NCBI RefSeq assembly: GCF_030409805.1
Contig: NZ_JAUFQP010000013.1
Coordinates: 124,001 to 188,000, forward strand
Length of the DNA stretch: 64,000 nucleotides
Direction: 5' to 3'
From: Algibacter miyuki
Lineage (GTDB): Bacteria > Bacteroidota > Bacteroidia > Flavobacteriales > Flavobacteriaceae
Positions within the stretch are counted from its first letter, which is position 1. Each line of letters starts with the position of its first letter. A program made the translations under genes and the position numbers. Below the pieces are notes generated by a model that was not told where the DNA came from, ran no database searches, and worked only from the letters and a program-made list of their open reading frames with translations. Positions 45,056 to 53,917 of the stretch are shown here, in pieces.

Positions 45056-46687
45056 TTAGATGCTTTCGTTTAAATGGTGGTGCTCGTCAATTAGCGGTCC
45101 GCCTTCAATAATTTGATCTGAAGCTTGAGCTGCAAATTTTTCAAAATTTAAATGGAAGGAGTGTGCTAATTGAATAGCTTTTCCAACGTATTCTCCTTTT
45201 TTCAACCACGTATTCATTGGGTCTAAAATTTCGGTTGGGACACCTGGGCAATATTTTGGCATGTGTAAACCGAAAATAAAGTTTTGATCGTAATCCACAT
45301 CTTCTAAGTCTCCATTTAAAATAGCGGTAATCATGGCTCTAGTATATTTTAATTTTATACGAGACCCTACACCGTAAGGACCAGCGCTCCATCCTGTGTT
45401 TATTAACCAAACATTTACACCAGCATCGGTCATTTTTTTACTTAGCATTTCACCATAAGCTGTTGGGTGTAATGGCATAAAAGGTTCGCCAAAACAAGCT
45501 GAGAATGATGGTACTGGTTCTGTAATGCCAGCTTCTGTTCCTGCAACTTTAGCAGTGTAACCAGATATAAAGTGGTAAGCTGCTTGGCCAGGTGTTAACT
45601 TAGATACTGGAGGTAATACACCAAAAGCATCACAGGTTAAAAAGAAAATGTTTTTAGGATTGTTTGCATAAAGTGTTTCCTGAATATTATCAATATGATA
45701 AATTGGGTAGCTTACACGAGTATTTTGCGTAATGCTGCTGTCCATATAATCGGGTTCACCGTTTTCTTTTATCACTATGTTTTCTAGTAAAGCACCAGGT
45801 TTAACAGCTCTAAAAATGTCTGGTTCTTTTTCTTCAGATAAATCGATAACCTTTGCATAGCAACCGCCTTCAAAATTGAAAATGGTATTATCTGCGGTCC
45901 AACCATGTTCATCATCACCAATTAATTTTCTATCTGGATCTGCTGAAAGTGTTGTTTTTCCAGTTCCTGATAAACCAAAGAAAATAGCGGTATCTCCTTT
46001 TTTTCCTACGTTAGCAGAGCAGTGCATTGGTAATACATTTTTTTCTAATGGTAAAATCATGTTTAATGCAGAGAAAATACCTTTTTTCATTTCTCCTGTA
46101 TAAGCAGAGCCTCCAATTAATGCGATTTTTTTTGTGAAGTTGATTATAGAGAAATTACCTTGACGAATACCGTATGCTTTTGGGTCTGGACATTCGTAAC
46201 CTGGTGCATCTAAAATAAGCCAATCTTCGTTGAAGTTTTCTAACTCACTAGCGCTTGGGCGTAAAAACATATTGTAAACAAACATGTTAGACCATGGGAA
46301 TTCCGTGATGGTTCTAATATTTGTTTTGTATTCTGGTTCTGCACATACATAACCATCTCTAGCATAAATTTCTTTCCCTGAAAGGTATTTGGTTACTTCA
46401 ATTTCTAATTTATCAAAATTTTCAGGAGAAATCGCTTTATTTGTTTTTCCCCACCAAACGTTATCAGCAGTATAATCATCTTTTACAATAAAACGATCTT
46501 GTGGAGAACGCCCTGTAAATTTTCCTGTATTTATAGTAAGGGTGCCGTTAGCTGTTTCTTTACCCATACCTTTATCAATTGTTATTTTCTGAAGTGTTTC
46601 TGGTGATAAATTCCAGTTTACTTTCACGTCTGTAATCCCGTATTGTGCTACGTTTGGATGTTTTGTCATGGTTTCTGTTGTTTTCAT
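45056..46687 (-). CDS. pckA: Phosphoenolpyruvate carboxykinase (ATP)
   Basis: A 543-residue ATP-dependent PEPCK, converting oxaloacetate to phosphoenolpyruvate in gluconeogenesis. It has TGRSPQDRFIV, the ATP P-loop GLSGTGKTT (238-246), the metal site LIGDDEHGW, and GSRIKLKYTRAMI. With pyruvate carboxylase at the left edge and acetyl-CoA synthetase at the right, the window carries three entry steps around oxaloacetate. It starts 33 bases after the SLC13 permease gene on the same strand, so an operon with a possible dicarboxylate carrier is likely. Confidence 0.96.
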   Translation of the reverse strand: MKTTETMTKHPNVAQYGITDVKVNWNLSPETLQKITIDKGMGKETANGTLTINTGKFTGRSPQDRFIVKDDYTADNVWWGKTNKAISPENFDKLEIEVTKYLSGKEIYARDGYVCAEPEYKTNIRTITEFPWSNMFVYNMFLRPSASELENFNEDWLILDAPGYECPDPKAYGIRQGNFSIINFTKKIALIGGSAYTGEMKKGIFSALNMILPLEKNVLPMHCSANVGKKGDTAIFFGLSGTGKTTLSADPDRKLIGDDEHGWTADNTIFNFEGGCYAKVIDLSEEKEPDIFRAVKPGALLENIVIKENGEPDYMDSSITQNTRVSYPIYHIDNIQETLYANNPKNIFFLTCDAFGVLPPVSKLTPGQAAYHFISGYTAKVAGTEAGITEPVPSFSACFGEPFMPLHPTAYGEMLSKKMTDAGVNVWLINTGWSAGPYGVGSRIKLKYTRAMITAILNGDLEDVDYDQNFIFGLHMPKYCPGVPTEILDPMNTWLKKGEYVGKAIQLAHSFHLNFEKFAAQASDQIIEGGPLIDEHHHLNESI

Positions 46688-46720
46688 AATACTTGATTTT
46701 AAAGGTTTCTAATTGTGGTA

Positions 46721-48565
46721 TTAAAATGGCCAAATAATAGGCACGAGTATAAGTGTTATTATAAAGAAGAGGAGCAGTAATGGAGCGCCTACTTTTAGGT
46801 AATTCATGAATTTATAGCCACCAGCCGTCATAACCATTGCGTTGGTTGTGGTGCCAATAGGTGTTAAAAATGCTGTTGATGCACTTATGGCAACCACAAT
46901 CATAAATGGTGCTGGTGATAGGTTTAAAGTACTAGCTGCTAGAATGGCGATAGGTGCCATAAGGACGGCCGTTGCAGAATTGTTAATTACTTGGCTAAAG
47001 ATGGTGGTAAGTAAAAACACACCGCCTAACAGTAGAGTAGGGTGAATGGCACCTAAATACTCTACCAATCCATTCGCGATAAGCTGGGCTGTACCGGTTT
47101 TTTGCAATGCAATACCCATGGGTATCATAGCGGCAATCATAACTACGCTAGTCCAACTAATGCCTTTATAAGCTTTAGAGATAGGAACGCAACCGGTGAG
47201 TAAAACAATACCTGCAGAAATTAAAGCAGCCATAGAACCCGGCACAATTTTAAAAACCATGAATATAATCATCAATATTAATGCGCCTAAAGCGATGTAA
47301 GATTTTGAATTTAAACTGTCTACGTTTTTTGCCATGCCTTCTGGACTACCAATAATAACAAGGTTGTCGTTTTGTTCTTTTAAATCTTCAATATGTGCCC
47401 AAGTACCTCTTATTAAAAAGGCATCACCCACTTTTACAATTATTTCTTTTTCTAGTAAAGGCTTATTGTTTCTAGAGGCGGCTAAAAGCTGAATACCGTA
47501 TCTTTTAAAATAATCGCCTACTTTATATTTTCGTCCTACTAAAATTGAATTTGGGTTAACAATAACTTCTGCCATACCAACTTCTTGATTAATTAAATTG
47601 TGTTTTAATTCATCGGTTGTCACTGGTTCCAGAGGTAAAAGTCCTAATCTAAATGTGATCATTAATTTGTTAATCGCCTTAGCATCACCTTTTACTGTAA
47701 TAATATCATGGTATAAAAAACTGGTTGATGGTACTGGGAATTCTTCAAACTGAGGGATTCCTTTTAAAACATTTGGATGTCTTCTTTTAATTCTTATAAT
47801 AGATACATTAAATTCTTTTTCAAGAGACCAATCTTCTAGTTTTGTATTAATGAAAGGTGAAATAGAACGTACACGTAGTCTGTAATAACCATCGTGTATT
47901 TTATATGCTTCAATCCAATTATACAGTGTAGATTCTATGTTTACAGGCTTATTGTTCGTTTTGTTGTTGGGTAATAATTTATAACCAACATATCTAAAGT
48001 AAAGCAAAGTAACCAGTAGTAATGGGATGCCAATAAGTGAGAATTCAAAGAATGAAAATCCTTCAAAGCCAGCTTCAACTAAAGCATTACTCGCAATAAT
48101 ATTAGGCGGTGTGCCTGTTAAAGTCAGTAAACCACCTGTATTAGAGCCAAAAGCAACAGGCATAAGCATTTTTGAAGGTAACGTACCAATACTCCAAGCA
48201 GACGAAATAGTGAGAGGCATTAAGGTCGCTACAGTGCCTGTATTACTAACAAAGCCTGAAAGTATACCTGCGCCTAAAGTGATAATAACTAAAAGCTTTG
48301 GAACACTTTTTCCTGCCCATTCTACGAATTTTTTACCAGCCAAAGCCGTCCAACCTGTTTGTGCAATACCTTCTCCAATAATGAAGAGGGCTGCAATCAT
48401 TATTACCGTGGGGTTACTAAAACCACTTAAGGTTTCGGTACTGTCTAATATGCCGGTTAAAAACAAACTAAGCATAGAGATTAATGCAACAATATCTGGT
48501 GTAAACTTTCCCCAAACAAAGAGACCAATAGTTATAACTAAAATGATAAGCATTAAATAGATCAT
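46721..48565 (-). CDS. SLC13-family permease with two TrkA-C domains
   Basis: A 614-residue inner-membrane transporter of the CitM/DASS type with two sets of membrane helices. Landmarks are GFSNPTVIMIAALFIIGEGI, LSGFVSNTGTVATLMPL and INNSATAVLMAPIAI, two halves with the SNT/NNS helical hairpins. Between them lie two regulatory TrkA-C domains (about residues 205-300 and 310-400; INTKLEDWSLEKEFNVSIIR, NSILVGRKYKVGDYFKRYG). Substrates of relatives include sulfate, dicarboxylates and sodium-coupled anions; pckA downstream suggests C4-dicarboxylates, but this is inference. Confidence 0.85.
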   Translation of the reverse strand: MIYLMLIILVITIGLFVWGKFTPDIVALISMLSLFLTGILDSTETLSGFSNPTVIMIAALFIIGEGIAQTGWTALAGKKFVEWAGKSVPKLLVIITLGAGILSGFVSNTGTVATLMPLTISSAWSIGTLPSKMLMPVAFGSNTGGLLTLTGTPPNIIASNALVEAGFEGFSFFEFSLIGIPLLLVTLLYFRYVGYKLLPNNKTNNKPVNIESTLYNWIEAYKIHDGYYRLRVRSISPFINTKLEDWSLEKEFNVSIIRIKRRHPNVLKGIPQFEEFPVPSTSFLYHDIITVKGDAKAINKLMITFRLGLLPLEPVTTDELKHNLINQEVGMAEVIVNPNSILVGRKYKVGDYFKRYGIQLLAASRNNKPLLEKEIIVKVGDAFLIRGTWAHIEDLKEQNDNLVIIGSPEGMAKNVDSLNSKSYIALGALILMIIFMVFKIVPGSMAALISAGIVLLTGCVPISKAYKGISWTSVVMIAAMIPMGIALQKTGTAQLIANGLVEYLGAIHPTLLLGGVFLLTTIFSQVINNSATAVLMAPIAILAASTLNLSPAPFMIVVAISASTAFLTPIGTTTNAMVMTAGGYKFMNYLKVGAPLLLLFFIITLILVPIIWPF

Positions 48566-48838
48566 AATTTATAATAGTTTACTAGCTTAGCGTTATAAGT
48601 GCTAGTTTTTAATTCTATTGTAAATTTAGAGTACTTAAAGGGTAATAATTATGACGAATGTCATGCTTTGAAATGATAGCGTATTTTTGAATAATTGTTA
48701 TATTTAGTAGCTTGTAATTAAGGAATTGACTTACGAATACGTTTGCGTTATAGTGAGTATTGCGATATTCAAGATTTTTGGTGGATAATTAGAAATTTCA
48801 GCATTAAAAAAATAGATAAAAATTAAAATAAAATAGAG

Positions 48839-49558
48839 ATGAAGTTAGATATTCTTGCTTTAGGAGCACATCCCGATGATGTAGAATTGGGTTGCGGTGG
48901 TACCATAGCAAAAGAAATTTCAAAAGGAAAAGCAGTGGGTATCATAGATTTAACCCAAGGAGAATTAGGTACACGTGGCACTGCGGAAACGCGCTTTTCT
49001 GAAGCTACAGAGGCTGCCACTATATTAGGCGTATCAGTACGAGAGAATTTAGGCTTTGCCGATGGTTTTTTTGTGAATGATAAAACACATCAATTAGCGG
49101 TTATTAAAATGATTCGAAAATATCAACCCGAAATTATTTTATGTAATGCTTTTGATGATCGCCATATAGACCACGGAAAAGGAAGTAAATTGGTAAGCGA
49201 TGCTTGTTTTTTAAGTGGTTTAATTAAAATTGAAACTACAGATGATAACGGCGAAATCCAAAAACCTTGGCGACCAAAACAAGTGTACCATTATATACAG
49301 TGGAAAAATTTAGAACCCGATTTTGTTGTTGATATTTCCGATGCTATGGAAAAAAAGATGAAATCGGTGTTGGCATATAAGACTCAATTTTACGATCCAG
49401 ATAGTAAAGCGCCCGTAACTCCAATTTCGAGTAAGAACTTTACAGACAGTGTAGCCTACCGTGCACAAGATTTAGGGCGTTTAGTAGGTGTCGCTTACGC
49501 GGAAGGCTTCAATGTGGAACGATTACCAGTTGTAGATAGTTTGTTTGATTTGAAGTAG
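48839..49558 (+). CDS. bshB1: Bacillithiol biosynthesis deacetylase BshB1
   Basis: A 239-residue zinc deacetylase (LmbE/PIG-L fold) that removes acetate from GlcNAc-malate in bacillithiol synthesis. It begins with the zinc motif AHPDD (10-14), then DLTQGELGTRGTAETR, LCNAFDDRHIDHGKGSKLV with the second zinc site, and YHYIQWKNLEPDFVVD. Bacillithiol synthesis is common in flavobacteria. The 273 bases upstream (48566-48838) contain an exact TATTTTTG at 48682-48689, but it lies about 150 bases from the ATG. Confidence 0.93.
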   Translation: MKLDILALGAHPDDVELGCGGTIAKEISKGKAVGIIDLTQGELGTRGTAETRFSEATEAATILGVSVRENLGFADGFFVNDKTHQLAVIKMIRKYQPEIILCNAFDDRHIDHGKGSKLVSDACFLSGLIKIETTDDNGEIQKPWRPKQVYHYIQWKNLEPDFVVDISDAMEKKMKSVLAYKTQFYDPDSKAPVTPISSKNFTDSVAYRAQDLGRLVGVAYAEGFNVERLPVVDSLFDLK

Positions 49559-49613
49559 TTAGCGTTTTTTGAATATTTTTTTTCAATTTTTTGAAGAAAT
49601 TTTTTGAAAAGTC

Positions 49614-49645
49614 TTTGTAGATAACGTTGAAATCGTTTACATTTG
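49614..49645 (+). promoter_or_regulatory. Promoter for tRNA-His
   Basis: TTTG at 49614-49617, 20-base spacer, TACATTTG at 49638-49645; the tRNA starts 29 bases after the box. Confidence 0.72.
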
Positions 49646-49673
49646 CACACGCATTACAAAATGCAAGTTACAT

Positions 49674-49748
49674 GGTGGTTGTAGCTCAGTTGGTTAGAGC
49701 ATTGGTTTGTGGTACCAAGGGTCGCCGGTTCGAATCCGGTCTTCCACC
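49674..49748 (+). tRNA. tRNA-His (anticodon GTG)
   Basis: A 75-base cloverleaf including the extra G at position -1 facing C73, as expected for tRNA-His. Anticodon stem TTGGT/ACCAA, loop TTGTGGT. The acceptor stem GTGGTTG/CTTCCAC has two opposed T-T positions (5-68 and 6-67), which is odd. A terminator follows. Confidence 0.93.
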
Positions 49749-49756
49749 CAAAAAGT

Positions 49757-49789
49757 AAAAGCCTTTCAAGAAATTGAAAGGCTTTTTTT
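49757..49789 (+). terminator. Terminator after tRNA-His
   Basis: Stem AAAAGCCTTTCAA / TTGAAAGGCTTTT with GAAA loop and T run. Confidence 0.9.
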
Positions 49790-49812
49790 GTACGTGTTAT
49801 TTTCGGTAAAAC

Positions 49813-50817
49813 TTAATCTAACTTTAATCGGTTTTCACGGTTGGCTAGTTCCCAAGCAGTATAAAATACTAGGCGTGCACGTGTTTCCAATAAATCGTAT
49901 CTAATTTTATCTGGCGTATCGCTAGGCTTGTGGTAATCGGCATGTGTACCATTAAAATAGAATATCACCGGAATGTTGTTTTTTGCAAAGTTGTAATGGT
50001 CCGATCGGTAATAAAAACGGTTTGGGTCGTTTTCATCATTATAAGTATAATCAAAATCTATTTTTGTATGCTCCTTATTTACAGCTTCCGAAATATCGTG
50101 TAATTCTTTACTCAATTTATCAGCTCCAATAAGATATAGGTAGTTTTCATTACCTTCATGTTTTGGGTCTACACGGCCAATCATGTCTATGTTTAAATTA
50201 GCTACGGTGTTTGCTAAAGGAAAAACAGGATCAACATCTGCATAGTATTTAGAACCATAAAGTCCAATTTCTTCAGCGGTAACATGTAAAAATAGAATAG
50301 AGCGCTTTGGGCCAAAACCTTTATCTGCTGCTTTTTTAAAGGCTTCAGCAATTTCCATTATAGCTACAGTACCCGATCCATCATCATCAGCACCATTGTT
50401 AATGTCTCCATTTCCTGAAACACCAATGTGGTCTAAATGTGCAGAAATGACAATAATTTCATCTGGCTTTTCTGATCCTTTAATGTAAGCTAAAACATTT
50501 TCAGAAGCTTTTACGCCTTTTTTAAAGTACGATGCAGGAATGTCTTGAAAATAATCACCGTCAGCAATAGGAGATGGGATGCCGTTGGCAACATAATGGT
50601 CTTTAATAAACTCGATAGCTTTTTTTTGGCCAGGTTCGCCCGTTGCTCGACCTTCAAACTCATCTGATGCATACGTGTAAAGCATCTCTTTTAATTCCGA
50701 TTGAGTAATTGTTTTTGCGTAAACATCGGCGTTAGCACTTGTTTTAGATTTGTTTTGAGAGCTACTACAAGCAATTAAAGCAAATGACGCTAAGCATAGC
50801 GAAAGTATTTTTTTCAT
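49813..50817 (-). CDS. M28 family metallopeptidase (lipoprotein)
   Basis: A 334-residue zinc aminopeptidase with a lipobox ending in Cys17 (ASFALIAC). Zinc-site motifs: SAHLDHIG, NNGADDDGSGT, HVTAEEIGLYGS and NIDMIGR; the last His is in SDHYNFAKNNIPVIFYF. It would act in the periplasm or on the outer membrane on short peptides. Single gene on this strand; the tRNA-His terminator is beyond its stop. Confidence 0.92.
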   Translation of the reverse strand: MKKILSLCLASFALIACSSSQNKSKTSANADVYAKTITQSELKEMLYTYASDEFEGRATGEPGQKKAIEFIKDHYVANGIPSPIADGDYFQDIPASYFKKGVKASENVLAYIKGSEKPDEIIVISAHLDHIGVSGNGDINNGADDDGSGTVAIMEIAEAFKKAADKGFGPKRSILFLHVTAEEIGLYGSKYYADVDPVFPLANTVANLNIDMIGRVDPKHEGNENYLYLIGADKLSKELHDISEAVNKEHTKIDFDYTYNDENDPNRFYYRSDHYNFAKNNIPVIFYFNGTHADYHKPSDTPDKIRYDLLETRARLVFYTAWELANRENRLKLD

Positions 50818-50921
50818 AATAAATTAGTTTTTCGCTAAGATATTATAAATTGAAAACATCAATAGGACTGTTGATGAATATTTTTAATGTCGTGTTATAA
50901 ACTCATGGTAAATAACTAAAC

Positions 50922-50964
50922 AAGGGGTTTCGATTTTAATAAGTGCTTAAAACCGAAAGCCCTT
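50922..50964 (-). terminator. Possible terminator after the acidic membrane protein gene
   Basis: Stem AAGGGGTTTCG / CGAAAGCCCTT (one mismatch) 4 bases after the stop at 50969. The T run on the minus strand is weak. Confidence 0.4.
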
Positions 50965-50968
50965 TATT

Positions 50969-51511
50969 TTAAAAATCAATATCTTCTAAATCCGATTCGT
51001 CTATTTCAAGATCCTCTTCGTTTATTTCTAATTCTGTGGCATCAATTTCTAGTATTTCACCTTCAGTCTCTATTGATTCAGGAGAAACTTCTAATTCAGT
51101 GCCTTCAATTTCTAACGATTCACCTTCTAGTTCTAGCTCTAATTCCGAAGAATCAAAATCCAGCTCTGCTTCATCAATTTCTAATTCTTCAATATCCAAA
51201 CCTTCTAGTTCTTCCATGGCTTCCTCTTCCGATTCTAGCTCTTTGGCGTCAATTATTTCTGTGTCGGCCACTTCAGTAATTGTAAACACTGCTTTATAAG
51301 TAACAATCACTAATGCAGCAATGGTTAAAAAGAACGAAAACTGAATCATCTTATTAATTTTCCCTGTTTTTTTAGACAAGTAAAAAGCGATAAAGCCAAA
51401 AATTAGTGCGGCTATAGCAGGAAAAACAGCCAAGTTAGAGAGCGGTAATACCGAAAATATAATGGCAAGAGCTGAAGCTATAACGGCAAGTATGGTGAAT
51501 ATTTTTTTCAT
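50969..51511 (-). CDS. Membrane protein with a very acidic repetitive tail
   Basis: A 180-residue protein that I cannot assign to a family. Residues 1-75 contain three hydrophobic segments (ILAVIASALAIIFSVLPL, AVFPAIAALIFGFIAFYL, FFLTIAALVIVTYKAVF). The last 95 residues are almost only Glu, Asp, Leu and Ile, with a loose repeat of the type ELEI/LEID (SLEIEGTELEV, ILEIDATELEINEEDLEI). The opposite strand is open for 87 codons, but that is a shadow of the biased codons. The tail could bind cations or a basic partner. It is 52 bases downstream of the DUF3108 gene, on the same strand. Confidence 0.75.
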   Translation of the reverse strand: MKKIFTILAVIASALAIIFSVLPLSNLAVFPAIAALIFGFIAFYLSKKTGKINKMIQFSFFLTIAALVIVTYKAVFTITEVADTEIIDAKELESEEEAMEELEGLDIEELEIDEAELDFDSSELELELEGESLEIEGTELEVSPESIETEGEILEIDATELEINEEDLEIDESDLEDIDF

Positions 51512-51563
51512 AATGATGTAAATATATTATTTTGATAGGCGCCACACAAAAGCGCTAAAGCAT

Positions 51564-52340
51564 TTAATTTTTTAAACCCGAAGCCGATTTTATTTTAAGC
51601 TCACCGTTACCAACAGGAATTTTAAATTTTCCATAAACCGGAATTTTATTAGCATCGGCAGTTAACCATAAAAAGTTGCTCGATCCTTCTAATCCACTAG
51701 CACTACCAGCACCTACAGAAAGTTTGTAGCATTCTTTAGAACCAATGGCAGTCGATATGGTTTCCTTACCTAAATAAGTTACTTTTCCGTTAAATTCTTT
51801 GCGGTCAAAAATAATAGTAATGTTTTTACTGCTGCCTTTACTCATGCTTGCATAATCAAAAAGACGAATGTAATACAATGCAGAAACAATATCCTTAGTG
51901 CCCTTATTTATAGAAACTGTTTTATTTTCAACCTGGTTGTTTTTCTTGGTTTGTACAGATTTAACCGTGTTTGTTTTATGACTAAATGTGTATTTCATGG
52001 CTTTGTAGTAGCCACCTTCATTAATATCACGCTTGTATAAATAAGGTGTTAAGCTTTTAGGGCTTACATAACTCTCGTATAAATCTCTAATTTTAAAAAA
52101 ACTATCCCATTTACTATAAGTCATCGCGGTGAATTTTAAACGCAATAAAGTCGCTTTCGAAGTATTCACTTTAGCTGTTTCCATGGTAACCTGAGCAATA
52201 TCAGTTAAAATACCCGACATGTTGTACGAGGCTGTGTAAACTAATTTCTCATTTGTGCCAACAGCATTATTTTGAGCCTGAACGGCTAAACTAAAAAACA
52301 GAGTAATAAGTAAGGTAAAACGTAACATGCGTATTTTCAT
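51564..52340 (-). CDS. DUF3108 domain protein
   Basis: A 258-residue exported protein: signal peptide to about residue 22 (LFFSLAVQAQ), then the DUF3108 pattern GTNEKLVYTASYNMSGILTD, DLYESYVSPKSLTPYLYKRD, DIVSALYYIRLFDYASM and WLTADANKIPVY. It is likely periplasmic with an SRPBCC-like or beta fold; no catalytic role is known. Confidence 0.82.
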   Translation of the reverse strand: MKIRMLRFTLLITLFFSLAVQAQNNAVGTNEKLVYTASYNMSGILTDIAQVTMETAKVNTSKATLLRLKFTAMTYSKWDSFFKIRDLYESYVSPKSLTPYLYKRDINEGGYYKAMKYTFSHKTNTVKSVQTKKNNQVENKTVSINKGTKDIVSALYYIRLFDYASMSKGSSKNITIIFDRKEFNGKVTYLGKETISTAIGSKECYKLSVGAGSASGLEGSSNFLWLTADANKIPVYGKFKIPVGNGELKIKSASGLKN

Positions 52341-52508
52341 AATTATAGGTTATAAGGTGGCATTAATCATTTATTGTGCCAAAAATACAACATGAAAAAT
52401 ATTATCAAGCACTTAAAATATAAATATTTAACGGTAGTGCTGTAACAATCTGTAAGTATAAGCGTCATATAAGTATATCAATCAAAACAATCAAAAACAA
52501 TCACAATC

Positions 52509-52847
52509 ATGAGAGAAGATAATCAATTTATCGTTTTAGCCCATTTAAGTCAATTAATAATCTTAGTAACCGGCTTCGGAAGTCTGTTGCTTCCACTAAT
52601 ATTGTGGATAACACAAAAAGATAAAATTCACCAAATGGACACGCACGGTAAAAATATTGTCAACTTTCAATTAAGTCTCATTGTATGGTTTGTTGTTTGC
52701 GTGCCGCTTATTTTAGTTTTCGGTTTAGGCCTTTTAGGTTTTGCCGTTTTAGGAGTGCTTTCAATTATTTTACCCGTTGTAAATGCTATAAAAGCAAATC
52801 GTGGCGAAACAGCAACCTACCCATTCACATTCCAATTTATCTCTTAA
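52509..52847 (+). CDS. DUF4870 small membrane protein
   Basis: A 112-residue membrane protein with three or four hydrophobic segments (LAHLSQLIILVTGFGSLLLP, SLIVWFVVCVPLILVFGLG, VLGVLSIILPVVNAI) and the DUF4870 signature TQKDKIHQMDTHGKNIVNFQ. Function unknown. It is followed by a terminator and then by repeat copy B in the same orientation. Confidence 0.85.
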   Translation: MREDNQFIVLAHLSQLIILVTGFGSLLLPLILWITQKDKIHQMDTHGKNIVNFQLSLIVWFVVCVPLILVFGLGLLGFAVLGVLSIILPVVNAIKANRGETATYPFTFQFIS

Positions 52848-52878
52848 TTTTATTAGTTAGTTTAATGCGAGATATGTA

Positions 52879-52908
52879 AAACGTTCACTGTTTAGTGGGC
52901 GTTTTTTT
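52879..52908 (+). terminator. Terminator after the DUF4870 gene
   Basis: Stem AAACGTTCACT / AGTGGGCGTTT (two G-T pairs), GTTT loop and T run. Confidence 0.8.
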
Positions 52909-52917
52909 ATGCGCTAA

Positions 52918-53070
52918 TTTGGGCGTTACCACAAGGGTCGGGCTTTCCGCTATATCTTTTTTTGTAATATTAACATCACTCAGTCTATAATTAAAGTAAG
53001 TTTTCCTTTTTAAAAGCTCCCGTTATCACTAAGAAGCAAAAAAGGATGCCGCATCAATCCCTAACGCGGG
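52918..53070 (+). repeat. 3'-end hairpin repeat, copy B
   Basis: Opens GGGCGTTACC, GGGTCGGGCTTTCCGCTATAT, then CTTTTTTTG, closes CAAAAAAGGATGCCGCATCAATCCCTAACGCG; the arm pairs CTTTTTTTG/CAAAAAAGG and GCGTTA/TAACGC hold. About 90 bases between the arms differ from the other copies. It lies 70 bases past the DUF4870 stop, in the convergent gap before the methyltransferase gene. The gap 52848-53151 holds nothing else beyond the terminator. Confidence 0.8.
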
Positions 53071-53151
53071 CAAGTCCGTAGTCATTTTTATATGTAAGGA
53101 GAAATTACAGCCGAGGTTTTTCAATCAAAATAATTACAAGGTGCGGAAAAA

Positions 53152-53853
53152 TTAAACACAAGTCAATCGTGCCAAATAATCAAAATGTTCACCATCTTTA
53201 ATAAGTTCACAATTTAAACCAACCGTTTCACAAGCTAGTTTTAAGGTTTCAAAATCTAAATAAAGCCATTTCATTGGCGTTTCTTCTTCACCTTTATACG
53301 ATAGAAAATAGTCTAATTCGCCATAGTAATTCGCATTTGTATCCATCCAATAGCCACCATCTTCATCTTCGTACATGTATTTAATGTCCGACGAATCCAT
53401 CAAAATTTGACCAGCATCATTCAGTAGACCTTTCAAATGCGTTAAATATTTAGAAACTTGCGACAGTTCTTGAAAAATTCCAGTACCATTCATTAGTAAT
53501 AAAAGCGTGTCAAACCGTGTGCTTTCATCTAAAATATTTTTGACTTCAGCATGTAAAACACCGCGTAATTTAGCGACTTCAATAGCACCTTCCGAAATGT
53601 CAATCGCTTTTACCTTTAAACCTTTTTTCTGTAAATATAACGTGTGGCTTCCCGAGCCGCAGCCTACATCTAAAATATGGCCTTTGGCAAGTTTTAAAGC
53701 TTGTTGTTCCAGTTTAGGCATGTCTTTAAAATCACGAAATAAGTAAGGGATAGGCAAGGCATCTTCATCAGAAATATTGGTAGAGGTTATAATATCTTCT
53801 GTGTAATTTTCGTTTTGAAAATCGAGTAAAGCTTGTCCGAAAAGATCTTTCAT
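53152..53853 (-). CDS. Class I SAM-dependent methyltransferase
   Basis: A 233-residue methyltransferase. SAM-binding motif I is HILDVGCGSGSHTLYLQKKG (about residues 59-78), with KAIDISEGAIEVAK after it and a motif-II-like FDTLLLLMNGTGIF. Substrate unknown. It bears no resemblance to ArsM-type cysteine triads, so it is not the missing arsenite methyltransferase. Single gene, divergent from the cysteine-cluster gene (64 bases). Confidence 0.87.
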   Translation of the reverse strand: MKDLFGQALLDFQNENYTEDIITSTNISDEDALPIPYLFRDFKDMPKLEQQALKLAKGHILDVGCGSGSHTLYLQKKGLKVKAIDISEGAIEVAKLRGVLHAEVKNILDESTRFDTLLLLMNGTGIFQELSQVSKYLTHLKGLLNDAGQILMDSSDIKYMYEDEDGGYWMDTNANYYGELDYFLSYKGEEETPMKWLYLDFETLKLACETVGLNCELIKDGEHFDYLARLTCV

Positions 53854-53917
53854 TAAAAACTGTTTTTCATTTCCAATAAGACGGAAATGGCATAAATTAA
53901 AATGTTATTTTTGCAGC

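Noticed and set aside
51036-51299. Open frames of 87 and 68 codons on the plus strand, Ser-rich
   Set aside because: They are opposite the acidic-tail gene; the biased Glu/Asp codons on the other strand produce open Ser/Leu frames. No signal or motif.
52479-52508. Repeated CAATCA units before the DUF4870 start
   Set aside because: Short low-complexity run in a 5' leader; no dyad or known site.
53152-53853. Candidate for the missing ArsM
   Set aside because: Generic class I methyltransferase without the conserved Cys set of ArsM and far from the ArsS cluster.
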